From NCBI GenBank assembly GCA_964523165.1, contig CAZFXZ010000011.1, positions 1 through 21,643 on the forward strand: 21,643 nucleotides of DNA. The letters are read 5' to 3'. Under the pieces are notes generated by a model. That model did no database searches and was not told where the DNA came from. It saw nothing but the letters and a program-made list of their open reading frames with translations. A program made the position numbers and the translations under genes. Shown piece after piece: positions 8,101-15,959 of the stretch; the stretch's first letter is position 1; every line of letters starts with the position of its first letter. The stretch is from CAZFXZ01 sp964523165 (GTDB taxonomy: Bacteria; Patescibacteriota; Patescibacteriia; JACRDY01).

Positions 8101-9456
8101 CTAAAGTTTAATGTCCCGCAATTTCTTCTTGAGAGCTATGACAATTTTGGCCTGATCGACGGTTTCTTGGACCCCACCTTCCATGTCACGGAGCAAAACG
8201 GTGTTTTCCATAATCTCTTTTTGGCCCAAAATCACGACATAGGCCACGCCCAAACGATCGGCGGCCTCGAGCTGGGCTTTGAGACTGTCTTTGGCAAACA
8301 TCTGAACGGCCGGGATTTTTTCCTTACGAAATTGCTCAAAGAGTAAAAAGGCTTTGCGTTTACCCTGTTCGCCAATCTGAGCCACAAAAACTGCTGGCCG
8401 TTTCTTTTTGGGCGGTAAAATTTCTTGGCGACGCAATTCGGCGATCAAACGTTCGACGCCAAACGACATGCCACAAGCTGGGACTTCGCGATCCCCTAGT
8501 TGGTTGAGCAAATTGTCGTAGCGACCACCGCCACCCAAAGCACTCTGTCGGCCTTCTTCTTCGGTCCCCGACCAAATTTCAAAGACGGTGTGCGTATAAT
8601 AATCCAAACCGCGAACTAAATTTTGATTGAGCATGTATGGGACATTCATAGCATCGAGGTATTCCAAAACTTTCATGAAGTGATTTTTACTCGCTTCATC
8701 CAGCCAGTCCACGATCTGTGGCGCTTCTTCGAGGAGTTGACTCATACCTTCGGCCTTGCTGTCGAGCAAGCGCAACGGATTTTTGTTGAGACGAATTTTG
8801 TCTTCAGCTGATAAGTGTTTGCGATGTCGGCGGAAATACGCTACGAGTTGCTTGATATATTCTTTGCGACATTCAAAAGTCCCAATGCTATTGATCTGGA
8901 TTGTGACATCCAAACCCAATTCTTTACAAAACAAATACGACAAAAAGATAATTTCGGCATCGACGGCCGGATTGGCCTCGCCCAACATTTCCAAACCAAA
9001 TTGATGAAATTGACGATAGCGACCGGCTTGAGGCTTGTCATGACGAAACATTGGCGCCGAATAGTACAATTTTACCGGTTGCGGCAAATTGACCATACCG
9101 TGTTCGATATAGGCTCGAGCAATGCTGGCTGTATTTTCCGGCCGCAAGGAAATTTTTTCACCACCCGGATCTGTAAAGACATACATTTCCTTTTCGACAA
9201 TATCGGTCGCTGTACCAATTGATCTGATAAATAAACCGGCTGATTCCAAAATTGGCGTATCAATCCGACCAAAACCATAATAGCTAGCCAATTTGGACCA
9301 ACGTTCACGCAACCACAACCAATAAGCTTGGTCTTTAGGCAAAATATCTTTCATCCCACGCAATAACTGTAAATTGACTTTTTTACTCGTGGCTTTAACA
9401 ACCGGACTTTTGCTGACGATTTTGGGTTTGGGGGCGGATTTTTTCTTGGCTGGCAT
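8101..9456 (-). CDS. hisS: Histidine--tRNA ligase (HisRS)
   Basis: 451 residues, class II synthetase that charges tRNA-His in the cytoplasm. Visible motifs: LRPE at 104-107; motif 2 region FRHDKPQAGRYRQF at 137-150, followed by HQFGLE; the histidine-binding signature RGLDYYTHTVFE at 282-293; GGGGRYD at 308-314; and motif 3 FGVERL at 332-337. The anticodon-binding domain occupies roughly 353-451. Residues 1-27 are an extra Lys/Ala/Pro/Ser-rich extension (MPAKKKSAPKPK) not usual in bacterial HisRS; the canonical start region begins near LRGMKDILP. The ATG is preceded by T and A/T-rich sequence without a Shine-Dalgarno element. It lies 22 bases after lepB and is probably co-transcribed with it. 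Confidence 0.97.
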   Translation of the reverse strand: MPAKKKSAPKPKIVSKSPVVKATSKKVNLQLLRGMKDILPKDQAYWLWLRERWSKLASYYGFGRIDTPILESAGLFIRSIGTATDIVEKEMYVFTDPGGEKISLRPENTASIARAYIEHGMVNLPQPVKLYYSAPMFRHDKPQAGRYRQFHQFGLEMLGEANPAVDAEIIFLSYLFCKELGLDVTIQINSIGTFECRKEYIKQLVAYFRRHRKHLSAEDKIRLNKNPLRLLDSKAEGMSQLLEEAPQIVDWLDEASKNHFMKVLEYLDAMNVPYMLNQNLVRGLDYYTHTVFEIWSGTEEEGRQSALGGGGRYDNLLNQLGDREVPACGMSFGVERLIAELRRQEILPPKKKRPAVFVAQIGEQGKRKAFLLFEQFRKEKIPAVQMFAKDSLKAQLEAADRLGVAYVVILGQKEIMENTVLLRDMEGGVQETVDQAKIVIALKKKLRDIKL

Positions 9457-9478
9457 AATTTATAAAAAATTAAAAATC

Positions 9479-10081
9479 TTAAAAGTTGTAAATTGGTGAA
9501 TCAAAAACCGTAATTTTATCAAAGGGCCAACCCCGGACCCAAGCTTTACCAACGATATCGGTCTGGCTGATCGGGCCAAAAGATCGGGAATCTAAACTTG
9601 AACGACGGTTGTCACCCATGACGAAATATTGCTCCGGGCTCAATAAAGTATTGACGGCACCATTAGTCACCACATCATCGGCCAAATATTCACTTTCATC
9701 CAAGACCAAACCATCGATATCGCCAGGTCGGAAAATAGTAATCTGACCATTATTGATCACCACGCGTTCACCCGGCAAACCGATAATGCGTTTGATAAAA
9801 AATTGACTCGGATCTTTGGGGTAGCGAAAGACGACGATGTCACCACGAGTTGGTGCAGCCAAACGATAGCCAATTTCGTTAATGATCAAATATTCGTGGT
9901 TGTAAAAATTAGGCTCCATCGAAGCGCCTTTGACATAAAAAGGCTGGATCAAAAACAATCTGACCGGAATAATAATGGCCGTGGAAATAATGGCGATTTT
10001 TACCAATTCGCCGACAAATTCCAAAATATTGCGCCAATTGTGCTGACTGGAAGGAACGGATGGTTCGGTAATATTATCCAT
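9479..10081 (-). CDS. lepB: Signal peptidase I
   Basis: 200 residues from the ATG at 10081-10079. An in-frame ATG three codons upstream (10090) is possible; I prefer the inner one because its TTTTATG context matches most neighbouring starts. One N-terminal membrane segment spans about residues 22-44. The catalytic Ser is in GASMEPN (Ser54) and the general-base Lys in FIKRIIGLPGE (Lys97), followed by the conserved box GDNRRSSLDSRSFGP. The enzyme removes signal peptides from exported proteins on the outer face of the membrane. It follows secY beyond a terminator and has its own promoter-like sequence; hisS follows at 22 bases. The large secreted proteins in this window are plausible substrates (inference). 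Confidence 0.96.
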   Translation of the reverse strand: MDNITEPSVPSSQHNWRNILEFVGELVKIAIISTAIIIPVRLFLIQPFYVKGASMEPNFYNHEYLIINEIGYRLAAPTRGDIVVFRYPKDPSQFFIKRIIGLPGERVVINNGQITIFRPGDIDGLVLDESEYLADDVVTNGAVNTLLSPEQYFVMGDNRRSSLDSRSFGPISQTDIVGKAWVRGWPFDKITVFDSPIYNF

Positions 10082-10095
10082 AAAAAGCATAACTC

Positions 10096-10124
10096 AGTAT
10101 ATCAGCGTCTCGACCAAAAAGCAA
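10096..10124 (-). promoter_or_regulatory. Putative promoter of lepB-hisS
   Basis: On the minus strand -35 TTGCTT (10124-10119) and -10 TATACT (10101-10096) are 17 bases apart. Only GAGTT separates the -10 from the first ATG (10090), so transcription would begin at or within a few bases of it. That gives a leaderless or nearly leaderless mRNA. The -35 is only half consensus; the -10 is strong. Confidence 0.55.
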
Positions 10125-10127
10125 ATC

Positions 10128-10149
10128 AAAAAACCCCGCGCGGCGGGGT
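10128..10149 (-). terminator. Intrinsic terminator after secY
   Basis: On the minus strand ACCCCGC, loop CGC and GCGGGGT form a perfect 7-bp GC-rich stem followed directly by six T. It lies 21 bases after the secY stop and separates the ribosomal-protein operon from lepB. Confidence 0.9.
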
Positions 10150-10170
10150 CAAAATAAACTTTCTTTTGAT

Positions 10171-11445
10171 TTAAAAACCTTCGTAATCACGCATCGTGAC
10201 TTGAGCTTCAACTTGTTTGACGATTTCAATTACGGTGGCCACGACGATCAGCAAAGATGTACCGCCGATGACTAATGTTTGCAAATTGGTGATATATTGG
10301 ACAGCTAGCGGTAAAATAGCAATCACGCCCAAAAACAAAGCGCCACCTAAAATAATCCGCGAAACAACGGAGTTGAGATACTCAACCGTTGAGCGACCCG
10401 GACGAATGCCCGGCACGAAACCACCTTGCTTTTGCAAATTTTCGGCAATTTGTTGGGGGTGAAAAATAACAAAAGTATAGAAGTAAGTAAAGCCCACCAC
10501 CAATACAAAGTAAGAAATGGCGTGAAAAAGCTGGTTTTGGAAAAGCTGAATGATAAACTGCGAAGCGTTAACGATCCAGACCGTTTGAGCTCGGACAAAA
10601 AATTGAGCGATCATCGGCGGGAAAAGCAAAATCGAAATAGCAAAAATAATCGGAATAACGCCACCCATGTTGACGCGCAATGGCAAGTAAGTATTGGCCC
10701 CACCATACATTTTGTTGCCACGGATTTGTTTGGCGTACGACACGGGAATGTTGCGCTGGCCTTCTGTCAAAATTACTACGCCAACGATCGTCACCAAAGC
10801 GATAGCGGCAAAAACCAAAATATTAAAGAGCTGCGTGCTGTCAAAAACCGAGATGGTTTGAAACAAAACTGACGGAATGCTGGCGATAATCCCGGCAAAA
10901 ATCAACAAAGAAATACCATTGCCGATTTTTCTTTCGGAAATCAATTCACCAATCCACATCAAAAAGATCGTACCAACCGTCACCGACATGATAATGACAA
11001 AAGTTTGAAAAGGCGCTAGATCACCAATGATCCCCCGACCGGTTTGGCGCAAAATCGACAACATGCCATAAGCTTGCAAAATAGCTAAAGGAATTGCCGA
11101 CAAACGTGTGTATTGATTAATACGACGTTGGCCCGACTCCCCATCTTTTTGAATCGCTTCTAATTGCGGGATAACCATAGCCAACAGCTGAAAAATAATC
11201 GAAGCCGTGATATACGGTGCAACACCCAAAGCTACGATGGAAAAATTTTCCATCCCACCACCAGAAAAGATATTGACCAAGCCCAAAAATTGGTTGGAAG
11301 CAAACAGTTGTTTCAAAGCCAAAGCGTCGACACCCGGCACCGGGATGTGAGCCGCCAAACGAAAAACCACCAGCATCATCAAAACAAAGATAATGCTGTT
11401 ACGTAATTCTTTAATTTTCCAAATTTGACTGATTTTGCGCCACAT
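10171..11445 (-). CDS. secY: Preprotein translocase subunit SecY
   Basis: 424 residues, close to the usual bacterial length of 430-440, with about ten hydrophobic segments. SecY forms the membrane channel that exports and inserts proteins. Conserved features include the first helix followed by HIPVPGVD (residues 33-40), IFSGGGMENFSIVALGVAPYI in the plug/helix 2 region, the loop ending in GQRRINQYTR, and the late cytoplasmic stretch GFVPGIRPGR preceding the last helices. It is the last gene of the spc-type part, 3 bases after rplO, and is followed by an intrinsic terminator. The usual downstream genes adk, map, infA, rpsM, rpsK and rpoA are not here, so this locus ends earlier than in many bacteria. 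Confidence 0.98.
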   Translation of the reverse strand: MWRKISQIWKIKELRNSIIFVLMMLVVFRLAAHIPVPGVDALALKQLFASNQFLGLVNIFSGGGMENFSIVALGVAPYITASIIFQLLAMVIPQLEAIQKDGESGQRRINQYTRLSAIPLAILQAYGMLSILRQTGRGIIGDLAPFQTFVIIMSVTVGTIFLMWIGELISERKIGNGISLLIFAGIIASIPSVLFQTISVFDSTQLFNILVFAAIALVTIVGVVILTEGQRNIPVSYAKQIRGNKMYGGANTYLPLRVNMGGVIPIIFAISILLFPPMIAQFFVRAQTVWIVNASQFIIQLFQNQLFHAISYFVLVVGFTYFYTFVIFHPQQIAENLQKQGGFVPGIRPGRSTVEYLNSVVSRIILGGALFLGVIAILPLAVQYITNLQTLVIGGTSLLIVVATVIEIVKQVEAQVTMRDYEGF

Positions 11446-11448
11446 AGG

Positions 11449-11892
11449 CTAGGCAATGGTACCGCCAGCTTTTTCGATCATGGCTTTGGCGGTGGCTGAA
11501 GCTAAACAACCCTTAATGGTAAGTTTTTTCTTCAAATTGCCGGTGGCTAAAATTTTAACTTTCTTTTGACCGCGTTCGACCAAACCGAGTTGGACTAAAC
11601 GACGCGGGCTGACAATTTCGCCTTCCCGACAATGTTTTTCCAAAGCGGACAAATTAACTTCGGCGGCTTCGGCGTATGGTGATTTAAAGCCACGCAATTT
11701 AGGAATCTTTTGAATGCGGGCCTTCATACCAAACAATTTCAAACCACCTCGACCACCGGCGCGAGCGCGTTGACCCTTCAAACCACGAGTCGAGTATGTA
11801 CCATGACCAGAAGCATTACCACGACCAACGCGTTTTTTGCGTTTAGTCGATCCGGCCGCTGGTTTTAGATTGTTTAAACTAAGGGCAGTCAT
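11449..11892 (-). CDS. rplO: 50S ribosomal protein L15 (uL15)
   Basis: 147 residues, normal length. The N-terminus has LNNLKPAAGSTKRKKRVGRG and the Gly/Arg-rich stretch RGLKGQRARAGGRGG (about residues 33-50) that reaches into 23S rRNA. The C-terminal globular part contains ATGNLKKKLTIKG and an Ala-rich end. It follows rpsE by only 3 bases: in most bacteria rpmD (L30) stands between these two genes, and here there is no room for it. The ATG has T at -1 and no Shine-Dalgarno sequence. Confidence 0.97.
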   Translation of the reverse strand: MTALSLNNLKPAAGSTKRKKRVGRGNASGHGTYSTRGLKGQRARAGGRGGLKLFGMKARIQKIPKLRGFKSPYAEAAEVNLSALEKHCREGEIVSPRRLVQLGLVERGQKKVKILATGNLKKKLTIKGCLASATAKAMIEKAGGTIA

Positions 11893-11895
11893 AAA

Positions 11896-12642
11896 CTATT
11901 TACTAGTCTTTTTAGCAGGTTTAGAATTTTTCTCTTCAATTTTATCAGCTGATTTTTCTTTTTTAGCCTTGGCCGGATGAGCGGCGTCGGTCAAAGCCAA
12001 CTGACGCAAAGCCACAAAAGCGGCTTTGGCAGCTGTAACTTTGTTATTACCACCAAGAGTTTTAGCTACCACGTTGGGCACGCCGGCTAATTCCAAGACC
12101 ATGCGCAAAGCTCCACCAGCCACCACCCCTTTACCTTTGGGGGCGGGCTTTAACAAAATCTTAACAGCTTTAAACTTTTCTGTCACTTCGTGACGGATAG
12201 TTTCGTTGACAAAGGAAATTTTAATCAAATCTTTTTTGGCTTGATTAACGGCCTTATTGATGGCCGCCGTCACGTCCCGACCCTTAGCCAAACCCATACC
12301 GACAGTCCCCTGTCGATCACCGATCACGACACAAGCTCGAAAACGCATACGCTTACCGCCAGCCATAACACGAGTCACGCGAGCCAAGTCGACAATTTTT
12401 TGTTCAAAACCATCATTTTGTTCTTCTTGACGGCCACCCCGGCGACCGCCACCACGACGTTGATCACCGCCACGGCGACCACCTCGTTGATTGCCCGATC
12501 GGCCTTCAGCAACGGGCGAGACCGCCACGTCGGCCACCGGCACAACAATTTCAACCGCGCCCAATTTAGCAGCTTTGGCTTCTTGAGTTAATTCTTGTTC
12601 TTGATCGCGTTTTTTAACGTCTTTGATTGTTTCTTCTGGCAT
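11896..12642 (-). CDS. rpsE: 30S ribosomal protein S5 (uS5), with RG-rich N-terminal extension
   Basis: 248 residues from the ATG at 12642-12640 (MPEETIKDVK). The open frame extends further upstream, but that part overlaps the end of rplR, and this start has the TTTTATG context of its neighbours. The S5 core begins near residue 78 with EQKIVDLARVTRVMAGGKRM, then GDRQGTVGMGLAKGRDV and, further on, the C-terminal domain (KGVVAGGALRMVLELAGV). The core is about the usual length. Before it lie about 75 extra residues: an acidic/helical part, then an Arg-Gly-rich stretch at about 48-71 (GNQRGGRRGG, RRGGGRRGG). A Lys-rich tail ends the protein. S5 acts in decoding accuracy and 30S assembly. The extension resembles RNA-binding RGG boxes in composition; any role is inference. 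Confidence 0.96.
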   Translation of the reverse strand: MPEETIKDVKKRDQEQELTQEAKAAKLGAVEIVVPVADVAVSPVAEGRSGNQRGGRRGGDQRRGGGRRGGRQEEQNDGFEQKIVDLARVTRVMAGGKRMRFRACVVIGDRQGTVGMGLAKGRDVTAAINKAVNQAKKDLIKISFVNETIRHEVTEKFKAVKILLKPAPKGKGVVAGGALRMVLELAGVPNVVAKTLGGNNKVTAAKAAFVALRQLALTDAAHPAKAKKEKSADKIEEKNSKPAKKTSK

Positions 12643-12646
12643 AAAA

Positions 12647-13006
12647 TTAAAATTGCAAACCACCTTCGCGAGCGCCATCAGCGACGGCTTTGACGCGACC
12701 ATGATATTGACGTCCGCCGCGATCAAAAACCACCGCGGTAATATTTTTAGCTTTAGCTAATTCAGCCAATTTCAAACCGACGGCCGTGGCTTTGGCTGTT
12801 TTGTTGTCGCCTTTTAATTTGCGATCATCGACCGAAACCAAAGTCGTACCAGTGGTATCATCGATCAACTGAGCATAGATAGCTCGCAAACTGCGAAAAA
12901 CCGACAAGCGCGGGCGGGCGGCCGTACCAGAGACTTTGGCCCGCACCCGACGTTGACGACGGATGGCGGCGGCGGTTTTGGTGATGAGTGATTCTTTACT
13001 CGGCAT
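12647..13006 (-). CDS. rplR: 50S ribosomal protein L18 (uL18)
   Basis: 119 residues, normal length. It binds 5S rRNA in the central protuberance with L5. The sequence shows the basic N-terminus (AAAIRRQRRVRAKVSGTAAR), the signature RPRLSVFRSLRAIYAQLIDD, and the C-terminal VVFDRGGRQYHGRVKAVADG ending in REGGLQF. It lies 9 bases after rplF and 4 bases before the chosen rpsE start. The start context is TTTTATG without a Shine-Dalgarno element. Confidence 0.98.
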   Translation of the reverse strand: MPSKESLITKTAAAIRRQRRVRAKVSGTAARPRLSVFRSLRAIYAQLIDDTTGTTLVSVDDRKLKGDNKTAKATAVGLKLAELAKAKNITAVVFDRGGRQYHGRVKAVADGAREGGLQF

Positions 13007-13015
13007 AAAATTCTA

Positions 13016-13558
13016 TTAAGCGGACTTAGCAGCCTTACCAGCTTTGCGGCGCAAAACTTCGGTGCTGTATTTAATACCTTTACCCTTGTAAGGTTCTGGT
13101 TTGCGCAACTTGCGAATATCGGCCGCTACTTGTCCAACTAATTGCTTATCAATACTAACTAAAGTAATAGTATTACCGTCCACGGTCGCCGTAACATTGG
13201 CTGGCAAAACAAAGGTTACCGGGTGAGAATAGCCCAAGCTCAAATTTAAATTTTGACCTTGCAAAGCGACTTTGTAGCCGACTCCGTTGATTTCTAATTT
13301 TTTTTCAAAACCGGTCTTGACCCCAGTGATCATATTGGCTAGTAACTGACGAGTCAAACCCCAATAAGCCGCAGCTTCTTTAACATCGGGCTTGACCACG
13401 CTAACAACGGCTTGATTGCCATCAACAGTCACGGCCACTTCGGGACGGAAAGTGCTTTGCAGTTCGCCTTTGGGGCCTTTGACGGTGACCAAATGGCCAG
13501 CGACGGTCACGGTCACGTCATCGAGGATCGGGATAGGTTTTTTACCAATACGAGACAT
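13016..13558 (-). CDS. rplF: 50S ribosomal protein L6 (uL6)
   Basis: 180 residues, normal length. It begins MSRIGKKPIPI and has two L6 repeats: the first with VTVKGPKGELQSTF, the second with YSHPVTFVLP and DKQLVGQVAADIRKLRKPEP. The C-terminal motif PYKGKGIKY is typical of the family. It sits at the base of the L7/L12 stalk next to the sarcin-ricin loop. Spacing is 8 bases from rpsH and 9 bases to rplR, in normal spc order. Confidence 0.98.
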   Translation of the reverse strand: MSRIGKKPIPILDDVTVTVAGHLVTVKGPKGELQSTFRPEVAVTVDGNQAVVSVVKPDVKEAAAYWGLTRQLLANMITGVKTGFEKKLEINGVGYKVALQGQNLNLSLGYSHPVTFVLPANVTATVDGNTITLVSIDKQLVGQVAADIRKLRKPEPYKGKGIKYSTEVLRRKAGKAAKSA

Positions 13559-13566
13559 AAACTTGT

Positions 13567-13965
13567 TTAATAAATTGTGCCAATTACCTCGCCACCCAAT
13601 TTCTTTTGTCCGGCTTCTTTGTTGGTCATCAAACCTTGGGAGGTCGAAATAATAGCAATACCTAAATTATTCAAAACGACTGGCAAGCTACCGGCCTTGG
13701 CATAAACACGACGACCCGGTTTGCTGACACGTTGGATCGAACGGATGGCTGGTAATTTACCTCGGTATTTCAAACTGATTTCCAGTTTCGGGGCGACGCC
13801 AGTTTGGACTTCAAGCTTAGCCCAATCGGCAATATAGCCTTGGGCTTTGAGGATCTGAGCAATTTGCGCTTTGAGTTTACTGTGGGGCATGACTACATTG
13901 GGCTGACCAACGGCCAGAGCATTGCGCATGCGAGTAAACATATCAGCGATAGGATCTGTCATCAT
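13567..13965 (-). CDS. rpsH: 30S ribosomal protein S8 (uS8)
   Basis: 132 residues. It starts MMTDPIADMFTRMRNA; the first of the two ATG codons is chosen because it has T at -1 like all other starts in this operon, whereas the second has G. The C-terminal part has GIAIISTSQGLMTNKEAGQK, which matches the S8 RNA-binding signature, and ends GGEVIGTIY. S8 binds helix 21 of 16S rRNA and in E. coli represses the spc operon by binding its mRNA; no such site was searched for here. Spacing is 12 bases from rpsN. Confidence 0.97.
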   Translation of the reverse strand: MMTDPIADMFTRMRNALAVGQPNVVMPHSKLKAQIAQILKAQGYIADWAKLEVQTGVAPKLEISLKYRGKLPAIRSIQRVSKPGRRVYAKAGSLPVVLNNLGIAIISTSQGLMTNKEAGQKKLGGEVIGTIY

Positions 13966-13977
13966 AAAATATCTTTA

Positions 13978-14163
13978 TTACCAGCTTGAACGAGTTATAC
14001 CCGGAATATCTCCTTTGGTCGCCAATTCGCGGAAACAAATCCGACAAATCTTGAAACGGCGAATGTAGCCATGATTGCGGCCACAGCGCCAACAGCGATT
14101 GACGGCCCGGGTGGTAAACTTGGGCTTGCGTCGTGATTTAACTACTTGTGATGTAATAGCCAT
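13978..14163 (-). CDS. rpsN: 30S ribosomal protein S14, zinc-binding type (uS14)
   Basis: 61 residues, the short C+ form. Cys24, Cys27, Cys40 and Cys43 in CWRC and CRIC form the zinc ribbon. The C-terminus (ELATKGDIPGITRSSW) is the conserved S14 ending. The protein sits in the head of the 30S subunit. It lies 4 bases after rplE and 12 bases before rpsH. Start context is CTTATG without a Shine-Dalgarno sequence. Confidence 0.98.
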   Translation of the reverse strand: MAITSQVVKSRRKPKFTTRAVNRCWRCGRNHGYIRRFKICRICFRELATKGDIPGITRSSW

Positions 14164-14167
14164 AAGA

Positions 14168-14722
14168 TTACTTAATTTCCTTTTCAGTCTTTTTAAAGGG
14201 GAAGCCCAAGAGCTGTAAAAGTCTAAAGCCCGACAAAGCGTTACTAGCCGAGGTCACAATCGTCACTTCCAAGCCGTGGACTTTTTCAACCTCATCGGAA
14301 CTAACTTCAGGAAAAGGTAAAAATTCTGGAAAGCCAATGGTGTAATTACCTTGCTTGTCAAAAGCTTTGTTGGACAAACCTTGAAAGTCGCGAATACGCG
14401 GTAAAGTCACATTGACCAATTTGTCCAAAAAGTCCCACATCATTTGACCGCGCAAAGTCACGCGCAAACCAACGATCTGACCTTGGCGAATTTTGAAGTT
14501 GGAAATGGATTTTTTAGCTTTGGTCTTGACCGGTTTTTGACCAGTGATACGTTGCAAAGTCTTTTCCATAATGTCAACGTAAGTCCCGTCCGACAAAGAT
14601 TTACTGGCTCCGACGTTTAAAACCACTTTGCGAATTTTTGGTACTTGCATGGCATTTTTATACGAAAACTCCTGCTGCAAAGCCTTGGCGACACTATCTT
14701 TGTAAAGTTGGCGTAATGACAT
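14168..14722 (-). CDS. rplE: 50S ribosomal protein L5 (uL5)
   Basis: 184 residues, normal length. It binds 5S rRNA and touches the P-site tRNA. Family features are VPKIRKVVLNVG near residue 28, ITGQKPVKTKAKKSISNFKI, GLRVTLRGQMMWDFLDKL and the C-terminal NYTIGFPEFLPFPE. It lies 2 bases after rplX and 4 bases before rpsN. The ATG has T at -1. Confidence 0.98.
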   Translation of the reverse strand: MSLRQLYKDSVAKALQQEFSYKNAMQVPKIRKVVLNVGASKSLSDGTYVDIMEKTLQRITGQKPVKTKAKKSISNFKIRQGQIVGLRVTLRGQMMWDFLDKLVNVTLPRIRDFQGLSNKAFDKQGNYTIGFPEFLPFPEVSSDEVEKVHGLEVTIVTSASNALSGFRLLQLLGFPFKKTEKEIK

Positions 14723-14724
14723 AA

Positions 14725-15060
14725 TTATTCAATAACTGTTTGGCTTTTTTTAGACAAGCGAACCTTTTTAATTTTAGGAGCCTTTTCGCCGGCTTTTCTC
14801 TCAGTCAAACGATAACCGACGCGACTGGGCTTGTTGGTCTGCGGATCAATCAAAGCGACATTGGAAATATGCAACGGCGCTGGGTATTCAATCTTTTGGC
14901 CTTTTTCACCTTGACGACGGGCGCGGGTATTTTTGATGGTGATATTAACACCTTCCACGACCACCTTGTCGAGGTTGGGAAAAACTTGCAAAACCTTGCC
15001 GGTCTTACCACGGTTTTTGCCACTAATGATTGCTACTTTGTCACCACGTTTGATCTTCAT
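14725..15060 (-). CDS. rplX: 50S ribosomal protein L24 (uL24)
   Basis: 111 residues. A KOW motif covers the start (KIKRGDKVAIISGKNRGKTG), followed by VVVEGVNITIKNTRARRQG and the conserved APLHISNVALIDP. L24 starts assembly of the 50S subunit by binding the 5' part of 23S rRNA. The gene lies 6 bases after rplN and 2 bases before rplE, in the usual order. Confidence 0.97.
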   Translation of the reverse strand: MKIKRGDKVAIISGKNRGKTGKVLQVFPNLDKVVVEGVNITIKNTRARRQGEKGQKIEYPAPLHISNVALIDPQTNKPSRVGYRLTERKAGEKAPKIKKVRLSKKSQTVIE

Positions 15061-15066
15061 ATAATT

Positions 15067-15441
15067 TTATAAAACTTCCGGAGCTAAAGAAATTATTTTA
15101 CTAAAGCCCAAAGCCCGTAATTCACGCGGGATGGGCCCGAAAATACGAGTACCTTTGGGATCTTTACTTTTTTTATCAACCAAAATTACCACGGCATTGT
15201 CATCAAAACGAATATAGCTACCGTCTTTGCGGCGTGTTTCTTTGCGCGTTCGGACAATCACGGCCCGGTGGACTTCACCTTTTTTGACGCCAGAATGCGG
15301 GACCGCTTCTTTGACGCTGAGAGTGATAATATCACCGATACGACCATAGCGTTTTTTGTAACCACCTAAGACGCGAATACATTGGAGCTTTTTGGCTCCG
15401 CTGTTGTCTGCGCTGGTTAACATGCTTCGTGGTTGGATCAT
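15067..15441 (-). CDS. rplN: 50S ribosomal protein L14 (uL14)
   Basis: 124 residues, normal length. It begins MIQPRSMLTSADNSGAKKLQ and contains the signature ending RFDDNAVVIL near residue 78, then GTRIFGPIPRELRALGFSKI. L14 lies at the subunit interface and is the binding site of the silencing factor RsfS in bacteria that have it. It follows rpsQ by 10 bases, and so marks the joint between the S10-type and spc-type halves; no terminator or promoter separates them. Confidence 0.98.
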   Translation of the reverse strand: MIQPRSMLTSADNSGAKKLQCIRVLGGYKKRYGRIGDIITLSVKEAVPHSGVKKGEVHRAVIVRTRKETRRKDGSYIRFDDNAVVILVDKKSKDPKGTRIFGPIPRELRALGFSKIISLAPEVL

Positions 15442-15451
15442 AAAATATTTA

Positions 15452-15733
15452 CTAAACTTGTTGGGCGGCGCTAGCCTTGCTTAAAACAAACCATTTTTTA
15501 TCTTTGCTAATCGGTCGGCCTTCAACAAAAACGACCTTTTCGCCAACATGATATTGATTTTTGGCATCATGGACTTTGTATTTGCGACTGACTTTGTAAC
15601 GCTTTTTGTAAATCGGATGGACTTTTGTCCGATCAACACGTACCACGATTGTTTTGTCCATGGCATCACTAACCACCACTCCGACGAAACGGCGTTTTTG
15701 GCTAGAATTTTTGGTCGTTGTATTTTCAGTCAT
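15452..15733 (-). CDS. rpsQ: 30S ribosomal protein S17 (uS17)
   Basis: 93 residues from the ATG at 15733-15731 (MTENTTTKNSSQKRR). A longer frame starts at 15751 but would overlap rpmC by 14 bases; the chosen start lies 4 bases after the rpmC stop and has the TTTTATG context. The core RRFVGVVVSDAMDKTIVVRV is typical, followed by HPIYKKRYKVSRKYKVHDAK and GEKVVFVEGRPISKDKKW. S17 binds the 5' domain of 16S rRNA early in assembly. Confidence 0.97.
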   Translation of the reverse strand: MTENTTTKNSSQKRRFVGVVVSDAMDKTIVVRVDRTKVHPIYKKRYKVSRKYKVHDAKNQYHVGEKVVFVEGRPISKDKKWFVLSKASAAQQV

Positions 15734-15737
15734 AAAA

Positions 15738-15938
15738 TTATTGCTGATCAACTTTAGCGCGTTGTTTTAAAGCCGTCAAAACTCGGGCAATCACCTGACG
15801 AGTCAAACGCACCTGACGAACATTTTTGAGCTGGCCGTTGGCGGCCTTAAAACGCAACTCTTGTAAAGTCGCTTGACGGGTCGTCAACTCATCACGCAAT
15901 TGCTTATCATTTAAATTTTTTAATTCTTTGTAATCCAT
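15738..15938 (-). CDS. rpmC: 50S ribosomal protein L29 (uL29)
   Basis: 66 residues, two antiparallel helices: DYKELKNLNDKQLRDELTTR and a second helix with the family motif LKNVRQVRLTRQVIARVLT. L29 sits near the exit of the peptide tunnel next to L23. The gap after rplP is 21 bases, the widest in the operon, but holds only A/T-rich sequence. It ends 4 bases before rpsQ. Confidence 0.96.
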   Translation of the reverse strand: MDYKELKNLNDKQLRDELTTRQATLQELRFKAANGQLKNVRQVRLTRQVIARVLTALKQRAKVDQQ

Positions 15939-15959
15939 ATAATTTATTTGCCGACAACT

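Noticed and set aside
11893..11895. A hidden rpmD (L30) between rpsE and rplO
   Set aside because: Only 3 bases separate the two genes.
12643..12726. Longer N-terminus for S5 (and similarly for L2 up to 18688, S17 up to 15751, S21 up to 7976)
   Set aside because: The extra parts overlap the preceding genes or the Shine-Dalgarno element, add non-family residues, and the inner ATGs have the expected family start or the TATG context.
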